Shown in pieces: positions 18,580 to 27,725 of a stretch of DNA of 64,000 nucleotides (position 1 is its first letter; every line of letters begins with the position of its first letter). The stretch lies in NCBI GenBank assembly GCA_963519845.1, contig CAUQNX010000017.1:1-64000 (forward strand). The letters are read 5' to 3'. The stretch comes from Moellerella sp963519845 (GTDB lineage: Bacteria > Pseudomonadota > Gammaproteobacteria > Enterobacterales > Enterobacteriaceae). The position numbers and the translations under genes are program-made. The notes below the pieces were generated by a model that saw nothing but the letters and a program-made list of their open reading frames with translations, had not been told where the DNA came from and searched no databases.

Positions 18580-20700
18580 ATGATTAACTACGTCATTATA
18601 TTGGCTATTATAATAAGCCTGGGTATAATGGCTTCCTTTCTGTTTTACAGATGGAAGCGGCATCGTGGTATCTACAGTATCTCTTCCCGAGCGACTCCCT
18701 CATATCGGAAGATATCGGGTGTTGAATATCAGATGGTGGTCAAATACTTACAGAATAACCAACCAGTAAATCAGAATGATAATGGTAAGATAACTGCCTC
18801 ATATCAAGATCCTTCTAGTATCTTAAAAAAACATGCCGTTATCTCTACGGTTTGTAACTCTGTAACGCGATTTAATTTACGCAATGAGCAGCACAAAACC
18901 TGGCGTTATTTCATTGATACTGTAGAAGTTAATCTCCCATATCAATTAGAGCCCTATCTTCAACAGCAAAATGTGATGGAAGTGGTTGAAACTAACCATT
19001 TGCCTCTGATTATTTCAGTCAATAACTCCTCGATTAAAGATTTTACTCAGGAGTGGCCAATATCCCATTTAAGCGGCAATATTTTATCCGAACCTGCGGC
19101 AATTCATGAGCGTGGGCAGCAGTCCATCAAGCTGGTTCGGGTGAGAAAAGAGACACCAGAAGAGTATCGATTACACAACTCCTCCAATATGCTCGATATA
19201 GGGTTATTTATTCTGAGTTTGTTATTCTGTTTCTTCGCTTTGATTGCCATCCCCATTCTGTTTAATTGGATGGTGGCGGGAGCGATTATCAGCTTAACAC
19301 TCAGTTTGTTGATTATGTTTAATTTGATGCCTTTTTCGAATAAATATCAAGATGTTCAGTGTGTTATTGGCCAACCAAGGCGCTGGGAACTGTTTGGTGA
19401 GGTAAATAAAAAACAGAAGCCCTATATCTCTTTAGGTAGCGTGGATCTTATCTATCCTCCTCATTGGGAACCCTATATTCATCATGAGCTAGATCAGACA
19501 ACAAATATTGATATGTATGCCAATGGTCAGGTATTACAACAAGGAAAATATTTGTCACTGAATGAAGAGTCGCATTACTATCCCCATAAGAAGTATGGAC
19601 GGAATATAGTCTTAATGGGTGGCACTCTGCTGGTGATGATGCTGATGTTTTTTTATCATCCGCTAAACTTGCCAATTAAACTTGGCTTTACTTGGTTAGG
19701 CGGCAGTGAAAGCATCAAAGTGACCAGTTTTTCTGAACTTGAGGCGACGCCCTTGCATGTTGGCGACCTGATTAGCGCTAAAGGCGTTGGTATGTGTTAT
19801 ATGCCACCCAATATCGCCGAAGCGGGACAAGCCCAGTTTTTACCCTTTGATTGCTCTGGTATCTATTGGAATAACGTCAATTCACTGCCTATGCCTGAAT
19901 CCTTGGTCGTCAATACGGCGATTAGCCTATTGGAGTCTGTAGAGCAGCAACTACATCCAGCTGATGAGGCTAACTTAAATACCAATCCTCAGCTAAAACA
20001 CCGGGCATTAAAATCAGGAATGAACCTTCTTAATAATTTTCCTGATATTATTTTAAAAACCAATACATTATGTCCCGAAGATAATTCATGCCAAAAACTC
20101 AAAAGTGCCTTGCTAAATCTAGGTAGCACCAGTGATTGGCGGTCATTAGTGGCGGATGCACAGAATGGAAAATTAGATGGAACCAATGTTATTTTACGTG
20201 CAGGAAGTGCGGAGACCTTGGAAAAGCTAATTGAAGCCACCACATATGAATATATCAGACAAGAAATTGAAAAAGCTTCTGTTCGATTAAATAGTCCACC
20301 GCCTGGGGGGGTGTTACTGATCAGTGATGAAGGTAAGCCTCTGGTTGACTTTATCTCCTCCAATTTAGCGAGTGATATGTCGCCACTACAGCGCTGGTAT
20401 GAACTTCAACGCTTGTCCGATATTTTGATGCATACGCCATTTGAGGCAAATGGCATTATTACTGACCTCAGAGTTGATGCGAATGGCACTCAGCAGATTA
20501 TTCTGCATAGTGAGCCTGATACTTCAGCATTAACGCGTTATATGAGTGCCACATTGTTGTTTGTTGTTTTGCTGCTCATCTTTGTTTTCAATGGCTTATT
20601 AGTCATTAATCGCGTGAGGCTCAACAAGAAACGCTTGGTCACTCTCAAGCAATATTATGATGACTGTTTTAACTCCGCCTATCCCTCCTCTCGTTGGTGA
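18580..20700 (+). CDS. igaA: Rcs phosphorelay inhibitor IgaA
   Basis: A 706-residue inner-membrane protein that in Salmonella and E. coli restrains the Rcs envelope-stress phosphorelay by contacting RcsD. It has an N-terminal helix (about residues 3-22), a hydrophobic pair near 206-250, another helix near 345-362 and a C-terminal helix near 648-668, with a large periplasmic domain between the last two. Position between nudE and hslR is the enterobacterial norm. IgaA is essential in Salmonella unless rcs is inactivated. GGGGA precedes the ATG. Confidence 0.95.
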   Translation: MINYVIILAIIISLGIMASFLFYRWKRHRGIYSISSRATPSYRKISGVEYQMVVKYLQNNQPVNQNDNGKITASYQDPSSILKKHAVISTVCNSVTRFNLRNEQHKTWRYFIDTVEVNLPYQLEPYLQQQNVMEVVETNHLPLIISVNNSSIKDFTQEWPISHLSGNILSEPAAIHERGQQSIKLVRVRKETPEEYRLHNSSNMLDIGLFILSLLFCFFALIAIPILFNWMVAGAIISLTLSLLIMFNLMPFSNKYQDVQCVIGQPRRWELFGEVNKKQKPYISLGSVDLIYPPHWEPYIHHELDQTTNIDMYANGQVLQQGKYLSLNEESHYYPHKKYGRNIVLMGGTLLVMMLMFFYHPLNLPIKLGFTWLGGSESIKVTSFSELEATPLHVGDLISAKGVGMCYMPPNIAEAGQAQFLPFDCSGIYWNNVNSLPMPESLVVNTAISLLESVEQQLHPADEANLNTNPQLKHRALKSGMNLLNNFPDIILKTNTLCPEDNSCQKLKSALLNLGSTSDWRSLVADAQNGKLDGTNVILRAGSAETLEKLIEATTYEYIRQEIEKASVRLNSPPPGGVLLISDEGKPLVDFISSNLASDMSPLQRWYELQRLSDILMHTPFEANGIITDLRVDANGTQQIILHSEPDTSALTRYMSATLLFVVLLLIFVFNGLLVINRVRLNKKRLVTLKQYYDDCFNSAYPSSRW

Positions 20701-20762
20701 TAACCGCCTAAGTTATGATAGTCTCTGCTTAGCTTGATGAGCTAATTGAGTCGGGAGACATC

Positions 20763-21176
20763 ATGAAGAATCAACCCAGTATTGACCCCGTCCGTTTAGA
20801 TAAATGGCTTTGGGCGGCGCGTTTCTATAAAACACGCTCAATTGCTAGAGATATGATTGATGGCGGGAAAGTTCACTATAATGGACAACGTGCTAAGCCG
20901 GGAAAAATCATTGAATGCCATGCGTTAATCAAGCTACGGCAGGGTAATGATGAGCGAATTATTGAGGTTTTATCGGTTAGCGGTCAACGTAGAGGTGCCC
21001 AAGAGGCTCAGCAGCTTTATCGTGAAACGGATGAGAGCATTAATCAGCGCGAGAAAGTGGCTATGGCGCGAAAAATGAACGTGTTAACTATGCCGCATCC
21101 AGATCGTCGCCCAGATAAAAAAGAGCGGCGTACACTGATTAAATTTAAATGCACAAATTCTAACGAGTCATCTTAA
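20763..21176 (+). CDS. hslR: Heat-shock protein 15 (Hsp15), ribosome-associated
   Basis: S4-domain RNA-binding protein of 137 residues that recycles stalled 50S subunits carrying nascent chains. The S4 fold is at the N-terminus (VRLDKWLWAARFYKTRSIA, residues about 10-28) with a basic C-terminal tail. It lies 3 bp before the hslO frame, giving the known hslR-hslO pair. Confidence 0.96.
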   Translation: MKNQPSIDPVRLDKWLWAARFYKTRSIARDMIDGGKVHYNGQRAKPGKIIECHALIKLRQGNDERIIEVLSVSGQRRGAQEAQQLYRETDESINQREKVAMARKMNVLTMPHPDRRPDKKERRTLIKFKCTNSNESS

Positions 21177-21203
21177 TCGATGACTGTAGCAAAGAGAGAT
21201 ATT

Positions 21204-22076
21204 ATGGCTAAACATGATCAACTCCATCGTTTTCTATTTGAAGGGCATGCTGTTCGCGGAGAGCTTGTCACGGTCAATGAGACCTTTCATCAAATTTTAG
21301 AAAATCATGATTATCCACAAGCAGTTAAAATCCTATTGGGTGAACTGCTAGTTGCCACTAGTTTATTAACGGCAACGTTGAAATTTGAAGGTGATATTAC
21401 AGTTCAGATTCAAGGTGATGGCCCAGTAAAATTAGCTGTGATCAATGGTAATAATCATCAACAAATGCGCGGTGTTGCACGTATTGATGAGCCTGTTGCA
21501 GCAGGAAGCACGCTCGAGCAGATGATCGGTAAGGCGATTATGGTGATTACCATTACGCCAAGTAACGGTGAGCGCTATCAAGGTGCAGTCTCCATTGAGG
21601 GAGAGACTATCGCGGATTGTATCGATGGCTATTTCCGTCAGTCTGAGCAGCTACCTACACGGTTATTTATTCGTAGTTATGAGTCGGAAGGTCAACTGGC
21701 TGTTGGTGGTATGCTGTTACAAGTATTACCTGCTGCAAACGAAATTGGTCATGAGATGTTCGATCATCTGTCTCAGTTAACGGCGACCATTAAAGGCGAA
21801 GAGCTCTGTACATTGGATGTCAAAGAGGTATTACATCGACTCTATCATGAGGAAGATGTCTCTTTGTATGAGCCTCAAGATATTGAGTTTCGTTGTACTT
21901 GTTCTCGTGAACGATGTGAGGACTCATTAGCGACATTATCCGCCGAGGATGTTAATCAGGTATTGCAAGAAGATGGCAAAATTGATATGGAGTGTGAATT
22001 CTGCGGTAATCACTACGTATTCTACGAAAGTGATCTTTTGGGTTTAAAACAAGATGAAAATCAGCAAGTTCACTGA
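21204..22076 (+). CDS. hslO: Redox-regulated chaperone Hsp33
   Basis: A 290-residue holdase activated by oxidative unfolding. The C-terminal zinc redox switch has both cysteine pairs (CTC in FRCTCSRERC and CEFC in MECEFCGNHY). The N-terminal substrate domain contains LVATSLLTATLKF and GDGPVKLAVINGN. A start 24 bp upstream (ATG 21180) is open, but AKHDQLHRFLFE aligns with the E. coli N-terminus and a GAGAG site lies just before 21204. A terminator follows. It is co-transcribed with hslR. Confidence 0.96.
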   Translation: MAKHDQLHRFLFEGHAVRGELVTVNETFHQILENHDYPQAVKILLGELLVATSLLTATLKFEGDITVQIQGDGPVKLAVINGNNHQQMRGVARIDEPVAAGSTLEQMIGKAIMVITITPSNGERYQGAVSIEGETIADCIDGYFRQSEQLPTRLFIRSYESEGQLAVGGMLLQVLPAANEIGHEMFDHLSQLTATIKGEELCTLDVKEVLHRLYHEEDVSLYEPQDIEFRCTCSRERCEDSLATLSAEDVNQVLQEDGKIDMECEFCGNHYVFYESDLLGLKQDENQQVH

Positions 22077-22104
22077 TTCGATTTAGCAACTTTTTTTTGT
22101 GAAC

Positions 22105-22128
22105 AAGGTGCATTTATGCACCTTTTTT
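22105..22128 (+). terminator. Rho-independent terminator of hslRO
   Basis: AAGGTGCAT pairs with ATGCACCTT around a short loop, and six T residues follow. It is 28 bp after the hslO stop. Confidence 0.88.
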
Positions 22129-22280
22129 ACGACTATCGACTCACTATTTTCGTGCTCTGAGTCTCATAATGGATTTAAACAAATTATTTATTTTCAATTC
22201 TTTGATAGCTATCGCTGTTAATTAGTCGTAAAGATTTATGATCATCTACAGTTTAGTTATGTCAATCCAGGAGCATTATA

Positions 22281-23900
22281 ATGAGCGCTACAAGCATGAC
22301 CTCTAAGGATCTCGAAAAATACGGCATTCACGGTGTAACAGATGTTGTTTATAACCCATCTTATGAGCTTTTGTTTACAGAAGAGACAAAACCATCATTA
22401 ACTGGTTATGAGCGCGGCATTGTTACTAATCTAGGCGCTGTTGCGGTTGATACCGGGATTTTTACGGGGCGTTCGCCAAAAGATAAATATATCGTTCGTG
22501 ATGATATTACACGCGATACAGTTTGGTGGGCAGATCAGGGGAAAGGCAAGAATGATAATAAACCCATGACTCAAGAAGTCTGGGGAGCATTAAAGCATAT
22601 AGTGACGGAGCAGTTATCTAACAAGCGCCTGTTTATTATTGATGCATTCTGTGGCGCAAATGCGGATACACGTCTAAAAGTTCGCTTTATTACTGAAGTA
22701 GCATGGCAAGCGCACTTCGTTAAAAACATGTTTGTACGTCCAAGTGATGAAGAGTTAGTTAATTTCGAACCTGACTTTGTGGTAATGAATGGGGCAAAAT
22801 GCACCAATCCTAACTGGAAAGAGCAGGGCCTAAACTCTGAAAACTTTGTCGCTTTTAACCTGACTGAGCGTATACAGCTGATTGGGGGTACTTGGTACGG
22901 CGGAGAAATGAAGAAAGGAATGTTCTCAATGATGAACTACCTACTTCCGCTACAAGGTATAGCTTCAATGCACTGTTCTGCTAACGTGGGTGAAAAAGGC
23001 GATGTTGCTGTTTTCTTCGGCCTCTCAGGAACGGGGAAAACCACTTTATCGACGGATCCAAAACGGAAGTTAATTGGTGATGATGAACATGGCTGGGATG
23101 ATGACGGCGTGTTTAACTTTGAAGGGGGTTGTTACGCGAAAACCATCCATCTATCTAAAGAAGCTGAGCCAGATATCTACAATGCCATCCGTCGTGATGC
23201 CTTGTTAGAAAACGTGACAGTATTAGCAGATGGTGTTGTTGATTTCGATGACGGCTCTAAAACTGAAAATACGCGTGTTTCTTACCCAATCTATCATATT
23301 GAAAATATCGTTAAACCTATCTCTAAAGCTGGACATGCAACGAAAGTCATCTTCTTGACTGCCGATGCTTTTGGCGTGTTGCCTCCTGTTTCTCGTCTAA
23401 CACCAGAACAAACGCAATATCACTTTTTGTCTGGCTTTACGGCCAAACTTGCGGGTACAGAGCGCGGTGTGACTGAGCCAACGCCAACCTTCTCAGCTTG
23501 TTTTGGCGCTGCATTCTTATCACTGCACCCAACCCAGTACGCTGAAGTGTTAGTTAAACGTATGGAAGCTTCAGGTGCTAAAGCCTACTTAGTCAATACG
23601 GGTTGGAATGGCACGGGCAAACGTATTTCCATCAAAGATACGCGTGCGATTATCGATGCGATCCTTAATGGCGATATTGAGAATGAAGAGACAATCACTT
23701 TACCTATCTTTGATTTAGCGATTCCAACTAAGTTAGCTGGCGTAGATACCAATATTCTTGACCCTCGTAACACTTATGCTAATAAGGCTGAGTGGCAAGA
23801 GAAAGCAGAAGATTTGGCCGATCGTTTCACTAAAAACTTTGATAAATATACCGATACACCAGCAGGTGAAGCATTAGTTAAAGTGGGTCCTAAAATCTAA
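22281..23900 (+). CDS. pckA: Phosphoenolpyruvate carboxykinase (ATP)
   Basis: Gluconeogenic enzyme of 539 residues converting oxaloacetate and ATP to PEP, CO2 and ADP. The kinase P-loop GLSGTGKTTLS is intact, as are the metal/substrate segments IGDDEHGWDD and FNFEGGCYAK and the arginine-containing GRSPKDKY. Length matches E. coli PckA (540). An AGGAGC ribosome site precedes the ATG, and a terminator follows. It is a monocistronic unit. Confidence 0.98.
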   Translation: MSATSMTSKDLEKYGIHGVTDVVYNPSYELLFTEETKPSLTGYERGIVTNLGAVAVDTGIFTGRSPKDKYIVRDDITRDTVWWADQGKGKNDNKPMTQEVWGALKHIVTEQLSNKRLFIIDAFCGANADTRLKVRFITEVAWQAHFVKNMFVRPSDEELVNFEPDFVVMNGAKCTNPNWKEQGLNSENFVAFNLTERIQLIGGTWYGGEMKKGMFSMMNYLLPLQGIASMHCSANVGEKGDVAVFFGLSGTGKTTLSTDPKRKLIGDDEHGWDDDGVFNFEGGCYAKTIHLSKEAEPDIYNAIRRDALLENVTVLADGVVDFDDGSKTENTRVSYPIYHIENIVKPISKAGHATKVIFLTADAFGVLPPVSRLTPEQTQYHFLSGFTAKLAGTERGVTEPTPTFSACFGAAFLSLHPTQYAEVLVKRMEASGAKAYLVNTGWNGTGKRISIKDTRAIIDAILNGDIENEETITLPIFDLAIPTKLAGVDTNILDPRNTYANKAEWQEKAEDLADRFTKNFDKYTDTPAGEALVKVGPKI

Positions 23901-23935
23901 TTAGGCGCGATAACTAATCAATGGATTTAAATACT

Positions 23936-23966
23936 AAGGGCCCTGTTAAATAACAGCGCCCTTTTT
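23936..23966 (+). terminator. Rho-independent terminator of pckA
   Basis: AAGGGCCCTGTTA pairs with TAACAGCGCCCTT (one mismatch) and runs into five T residues, 36 bp after the stop codon. Confidence 0.88.
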
Positions 23967-23988
23967 GTTGTGCTAATTTTAGTGTTAA

Positions 23989-24684
23989 TTAACGAGCTGG
24001 TAGATCAAATAGCAAAAACTCGCTGTCATTGTCAGCGATAATATGGAGATTTGTTTCCTGCCAAATAGCTAGGCCATCGCTGGTTGTGGCTTGCTGACCA
24101 TTAATATTAACGCTGCCTTTAACCACTTGCACCCACACCACGCGATCCGCTTCAATGGTGTAATTATCTTGTTCACCTGACTTAAGTAGCCAGCGCCATA
24201 GCCTCATATCCTGAAAAACTTTTAGTGAACCTTCACGGGCATCTGGTGATAAAACTAAAGTCTTGCTCTGTTGCAAATCAAAACGACGCTGTTCATAACG
24301 GGGTTCAATCCCTGTTTGCGCCGGGAGTATCCAGATTTGGTATAAATGAAGAGGCTGATCATCATTAGGATTATACTCAGAATGACGTATACCCGTCCCT
24401 GCACTCATAATCTGAAAGTCCCCTGCTGGGATTAGCGTTTTATTACCCATGCTATCCTGATGCTCAACAGCGCCAGATAAGACATAAGTGAGGATCTCCA
24501 TATCACTATGAGGGTGAGTACCAAAACCTTTTCCAGCATCGATAACATCTTCATTGATGACTCTAAGTGCCGAAAAACCCATAAAATTTTCGTCATGATA
24601 TTGAGCAAACGAAAAAGTATGCCAGCTATCTAACCAATTATGATTAGCATGACCGCGTTCATTGGCTTTACGTAGATAAATCAT
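23989..24684 (-). CDS. yhhW: Pirin-family protein YhhW
   Basis: Bicupin protein of 231 residues nearly colinear with E. coli YhhW, which has quercetin 2,3-dioxygenase activity in vitro. The N-terminal cupin carries the metal ligands in GTHPHSDMEILTYVLSG and VEHQDSMGN, with ISAGTG/RHSEYN-type residues (MSAGTGIRHSEYNP). The natural substrate is unknown. The gene converges on pckA. Confidence 0.93.
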   Translation of the reverse strand: MIYLRKANERGHANHNWLDSWHTFSFAQYHDENFMGFSALRVINEDVIDAGKGFGTHPHSDMEILTYVLSGAVEHQDSMGNKTLIPAGDFQIMSAGTGIRHSEYNPNDDQPLHLYQIWILPAQTGIEPRYEQRRFDLQQSKTLVLSPDAREGSLKVFQDMRLWRWLLKSGEQDNYTIEADRVVWVQVVKGSVNINGQQATTSDGLAIWQETNLHIIADNDSEFLLFDLPAR

Positions 24685-25060
24685 ATTCGTTCTCCTCGTT
24701 TCTATTATAAACAGTTTAACGACTTTTTTATTAGAGAAAAGGAGAGCTTATTCACCATAAGATGCAAAAAATTTGAATGAGTTTAAGACAGATAAAAAAA
24801 AGCCAGCACTAGGCTGGCTAAACTAAACACTGGAAGCAATGTGAGCAATGTCGTACTTTCAAACACTTATTTTGATAGGCATCTGAAAGTGTTAATGATG
24901 ATAATGGTTATCAGTATCATTTGTAAAGCGTTATTTATAAGTAAAAAATAATAAACAGCCGGTAAAGCTTTAACTTGTTGATTTATGGATATAACAAAAA
25001 GCATTAATTTTAAAAACCTTTATTTATCAGTGGATTAAAAACAAGGAAAGTAAGGTTATT
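24685..25060. other. Intergenic region upstream of the pirin gene
   Basis: A 376-bp AT-rich region containing the pirin promoter area and, at 24794-24819, a strong terminator for transcripts arriving from the right on the minus strand. I see no gene in it. Confidence 0.5.
24794..24819 (-). terminator. Rho-independent terminator, minus strand
   Basis: AGCCAGC and GCTGGCT form a 7-bp GC-rich stem around five bases. On the minus strand the stem is followed by seven U residues. It sits about 240 bp beyond the stop of the second paralogue and isolates the pirin gene from it. Confidence 0.8.
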
Positions 25061-25867
25061 TTAATTAAGACAGGGAGCTTTTGCCTTGCTACCGGCTTTA
25101 CCTTGAGTAGTCATATTGTTAATCCACTCATCAATGGTCTGTTTTTGTTGATCGGCATATAAAGTTCTGACCTTCTCCCAATTTGACGCAGTTAGGCAAT
25201 AAGAGATTTGAGTCAGAAAATATTCTGATTGAAATGTAATACCACTTTTATTCGATGTTTGTGAAATAGTAAAAAAGCTGGAGTAGATATTAAAGTAGAC
25301 GTTACCGCGCGCATCGACATCCAATAGATTTTGGATGAAATTAGCATTTTTTTGTTGAGCACCAGCATAAGAGAGTGACGCAGTAACCAGTTTCTTTACT
25401 GAAATTTTGAGTTCATATTGATCTTTTGCGCTAATACCATTGAATTTTCTCACGAAAGAATCAATTAAAATATCTGCATTTTGGCTTTTTTGCGTCACTA
25501 TAGAGACTTCTGCCCATTGTATATTCAGACAGGGTACTGAGGCGAGCAGTCCAGCAAATAGCAAAAAATAAGCATAGCTGCCCTTACCATTGGGGTCTAA
25601 TGGGTTATATTGGGATTTAATTCGGCACATATTGACGATAGTTTGCAGCCCATCATAGATACTAATGGGTGCGCTACCAAAAGTATTCATATTACGAGCC
25701 GTTTTAGCGTAATCAGATACAGGATGAACATTAAAGGGTCCTAATATATCTGAATGTGCTTTTGATGTTGGTAAGTTATTAAAAAATATATTTGAGGTAT
25801 GAACTAAATTATTATTAGAATTAATATTATTAATCCATAGGCTTGTTTCCTGTATTAGTTTTTCCAT
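25061..25867 (-). CDS. Unrecognised tandem paralogue 2
   Basis: A 268-residue protein I do not recognise. No signal peptide or transmembrane helix is visible. It is clearly paralogous to the next gene upstream (26002-26832): the block starting SIYDGLQT and ending GKG differs at only 6 of 27 positions, and both end with INNMTT followed by a lysine/glycine tail. Cys, Trp and Tyr positions are partly shared (for example NMCR, WAEV/WAQT). The pair is AT-rich compared with flanking core genes. It may be a soluble secreted or cytosolic effector-like family, but nothing in the sequence establishes that. Confidence 0.75.
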   Translation of the reverse strand: MEKLIQETSLWINNINSNNNLVHTSNIFFNNLPTSKAHSDILGPFNVHPVSDYAKTARNMNTFGSAPISIYDGLQTIVNMCRIKSQYNPLDPNGKGSYAYFLLFAGLLASVPCLNIQWAEVSIVTQKSQNADILIDSFVRKFNGISAKDQYELKISVKKLVTASLSYAGAQQKNANFIQNLLDVDARGNVYFNIYSSFFTISQTSNKSGITFQSEYFLTQISYCLTASNWEKVRTLYADQQKQTIDEWINNMTTQGKAGSKAKAPCLN

Positions 25868-25938
25868 TTATTTATACTCCTTAACTAAACACTATATAGA
25901 TTTAATTATCAGCTAGTAAATAAAATTTATATTTTTTA

Positions 25939-25965
25939 AAGTAGGTAAGATTAACCCACCTACTT
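25939..25965. repeat. Inverted repeat between the tandem paralogues
   Basis: AAGTAGGT and ACCTACTT are perfect inverted copies separated by 11 bases, lying between the stop of the first paralogue and the start of the second. There is no U-tract on the coding strand, so it may be an RNA-processing hairpin or an operator rather than a terminator. Confidence 0.45.
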
Positions 25966-26001
25966 ATTATAGTTGGACAGTGCTAATGCTAATGATTAAT
26001 A

Positions 26002-26832
26002 TTAATCAAAACAGAATAAATTAGCCTTACTTCCCTCTTTAGGTTTAGTTGTCATATTATTGATCCAGTCTTCAATGGATTGTTTATGTTGCTGATTTAA
26101 TAATTCCCTGACGACTTCCCAAATAGAAGGGCTCATACTATAAGAGGCTTGACTAAGTGAATATTCAGCTTTATAGGTTATAGTACCTTTATTTTGGGTT
26201 TGTAATATTTCAAATATACTAGCGTATAAATTGAAATGAACTTTACCTTTATCATCCACATCGAGGATATTTTGTACAAAATTAGACTCTTTCTGTCTCG
26301 TTGATGAATAAGAGAGAGCTGCTTTGACCAATTTCTTAACTGAAGTTCTAATATCTTGTTTATCCTTAGCAAATATACCTCGGAATCCATCAACAAATGA
26401 GTTAATAATTTCATCTGCATTATGGCTTTTTTGTTTAATATTAGTGGTTTGAGCCCATTCTAGTGTTAAGAAGGGAACTGCTGATATTTGATTAGTAAAT
26501 AGAAGGAAATATTTATTTGTTCCCTTACCTTCTTGGTCTAATGGATCATATTCTGATTTTACTCGACACATATTAACCGTAGTTTGTAATCCATCATAAA
26601 TAGTAGTAGGCGGACTATTCGACATATTTTTGCTTTTTGCTGCCTGCATGTATTTTGCTGTCGGCGATGCGTTACAAGGCCCTAAAATTAAGGCGTTATT
26701 TTTTCCTGCTGGGCTATGATGAAAAACTGAATCTGCTGTATATATAACAGAATCCATTGAGCTTATGCTATTTATCCATGATAGTGCGCTCATTTTTGTT
26801 CGTTCGATTTCTTCATTTGTTAATTGTTCCAT
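26002..26832 (-). CDS. Unrecognised tandem paralogue 1
   Basis: A 276-residue protein, the upstream copy of the tandem pair. It starts MEQLTNEEIERTKMSALSWI and shares the core SALILGP-like/GPCN, IYDGLQT, NMCRVKSEYDPLD, WAQT, KSHNAD and INNMTT segments with its partner. Predicted as a soluble mixed alpha/beta protein without export signals. It lies 134 bp upstream of its copy, so the two may be co-transcribed. Located between the dms operon and pirin, an unusual insertion in otherwise conserved gene neighbourhoods. Function unknown. Confidence 0.78.
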   Translation of the reverse strand: MEQLTNEEIERTKMSALSWINSISSMDSVIYTADSVFHHSPAGKNNALILGPCNASPTAKYMQAAKSKNMSNSPPTTIYDGLQTTVNMCRVKSEYDPLDQEGKGTNKYFLLFTNQISAVPFLTLEWAQTTNIKQKSHNADEIINSFVDGFRGIFAKDKQDIRTSVKKLVKAALSYSSTRQKESNFVQNILDVDDKGKVHFNLYASIFEILQTQNKGTITYKAEYSLSQASYSMSPSIWEVVRELLNQQHKQSIEDWINNMTTKPKEGSKANLFCFD

Positions 26833-26965
26833 TTTAACCTCTTCATTAAATATAAAATAGTTTATTGAGCACTAATGTGATCAATTTGTAGATTTAATTT
26901 TATATATTTAATTTTATGGCGAATATAGCTTTTATTTTATAAGCTTTGTTTTTATTTTGTTAGCT

Positions 26966-27000
26966 ATAATAATAGACCGTTTTTTAACAGTCTATTATAA
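26966..27000. repeat. Inverted repeat downstream of the dms operon
   Basis: AATAGACCGT and ACAGTCTATT (one mismatch) flank a T-run, extended by TAAT/ATTA pairs. It may end transcription from dmsD, but a U-tract after the stem is not present on that strand. Confidence 0.35.
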
Positions 27001-27068
27001 CTGCTGGCTTAATAAATAATATTAATAACAAGACGCTAACTGTTACTATTAGAATTAATATATGTAGA

Positions 27069-27638
27069 TTAACATCGACAAGCATTTACGGTAAGTAAGG
27101 CTAATTCGGTTAAAGTACTATAAAATGAACTGTGTGATGAACGAGTTAATTGTTCTAAATAAAGAGGTAACCAGCTATTTAAGTGAGTTACAAGTAATTC
27201 ATTTAACGCCGACTCTCGCATTTCAGAGGCTAATACCGCCGCTTGAAATAGCATTAATCCAATATGATCAACAGGCTCTGGAAATTGCGTTTGTACATCT
27301 AACCGCTGACGTTTTAAAAATTTACTGAGTGCAATTGTCGAGCTACCTTGCAATACACCTTCAGGATCTAAATAGACGGAGCCCCATGGTGGCGCAGGTA
27401 AGGCGTTGGGTCCAATAAAAAGATCGGCCCATTGTTCATTGAGTTGATTTGTTTCTATAGACAAAGATTGGCTTAATTGCTGGCTAAGTTTGGCGTCAAC
27501 TTTACAGGGCCATTGGCGAGCAAAGTTGGGTATTTTAAAAAAATTTAACGCGGAGTGACTGGTTTTATCTTCGGGAGCAAAGAGGTAACAGGTCCCTAAT
27601 AAATTAAATGCCGCTGCATAATGAGAAAACTGGATCAT
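27069..27638 (-). CDS. dmsD: TorD/DmsD-type redox enzyme maturation chaperone
   Basis: Cytoplasmic chaperone (189 residues from this start) that binds the twin-arginine leader of DmsA-type enzymes. The family mark NALPAPPWGSVYLD is almost identical to E. coli DmsD. Next come a LQGSSTIALSKFL helix and the EPVDHIG segment. The open frame reaches a TTG at 27716, but MIQFSHYAAAFNLLG aligns with the DmsD N-terminus, so the ATG at 27638 is preferred; a ribosome site is not clear for either. It is the last gene of dmsABC-dmsD, as in ynfEFGH-dmsD of E. coli. Confidence 0.87.
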   Translation of the reverse strand: MIQFSHYAAAFNLLGTCYLFAPEDKTSHSALNFFKIPNFARQWPCKVDAKLSQQLSQSLSIETNQLNEQWADLFIGPNALPAPPWGSVYLDPEGVLQGSSTIALSKFLKRQRLDVQTQFPEPVDHIGLMLFQAAVLASEMRESALNELLVTHLNSWLPLYLEQLTRSSHSSFYSTLTELALLTVNACRC

Positions 27639-27725
27639 AAGTAACTTAACGACCTCTGAAGATTGATGAAAAGGTTTTAACTGCGAATGGACAATTAAAA
27701 CCTGATTAATTATCAATCTATTGAT

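Noticed and set aside
25061..26832. Tandem paralogues as a toxin-antitoxin pair
   Set aside because: Both are full-length paralogues of equal size, 134 bp apart, which does not fit toxin-antitoxin structure.
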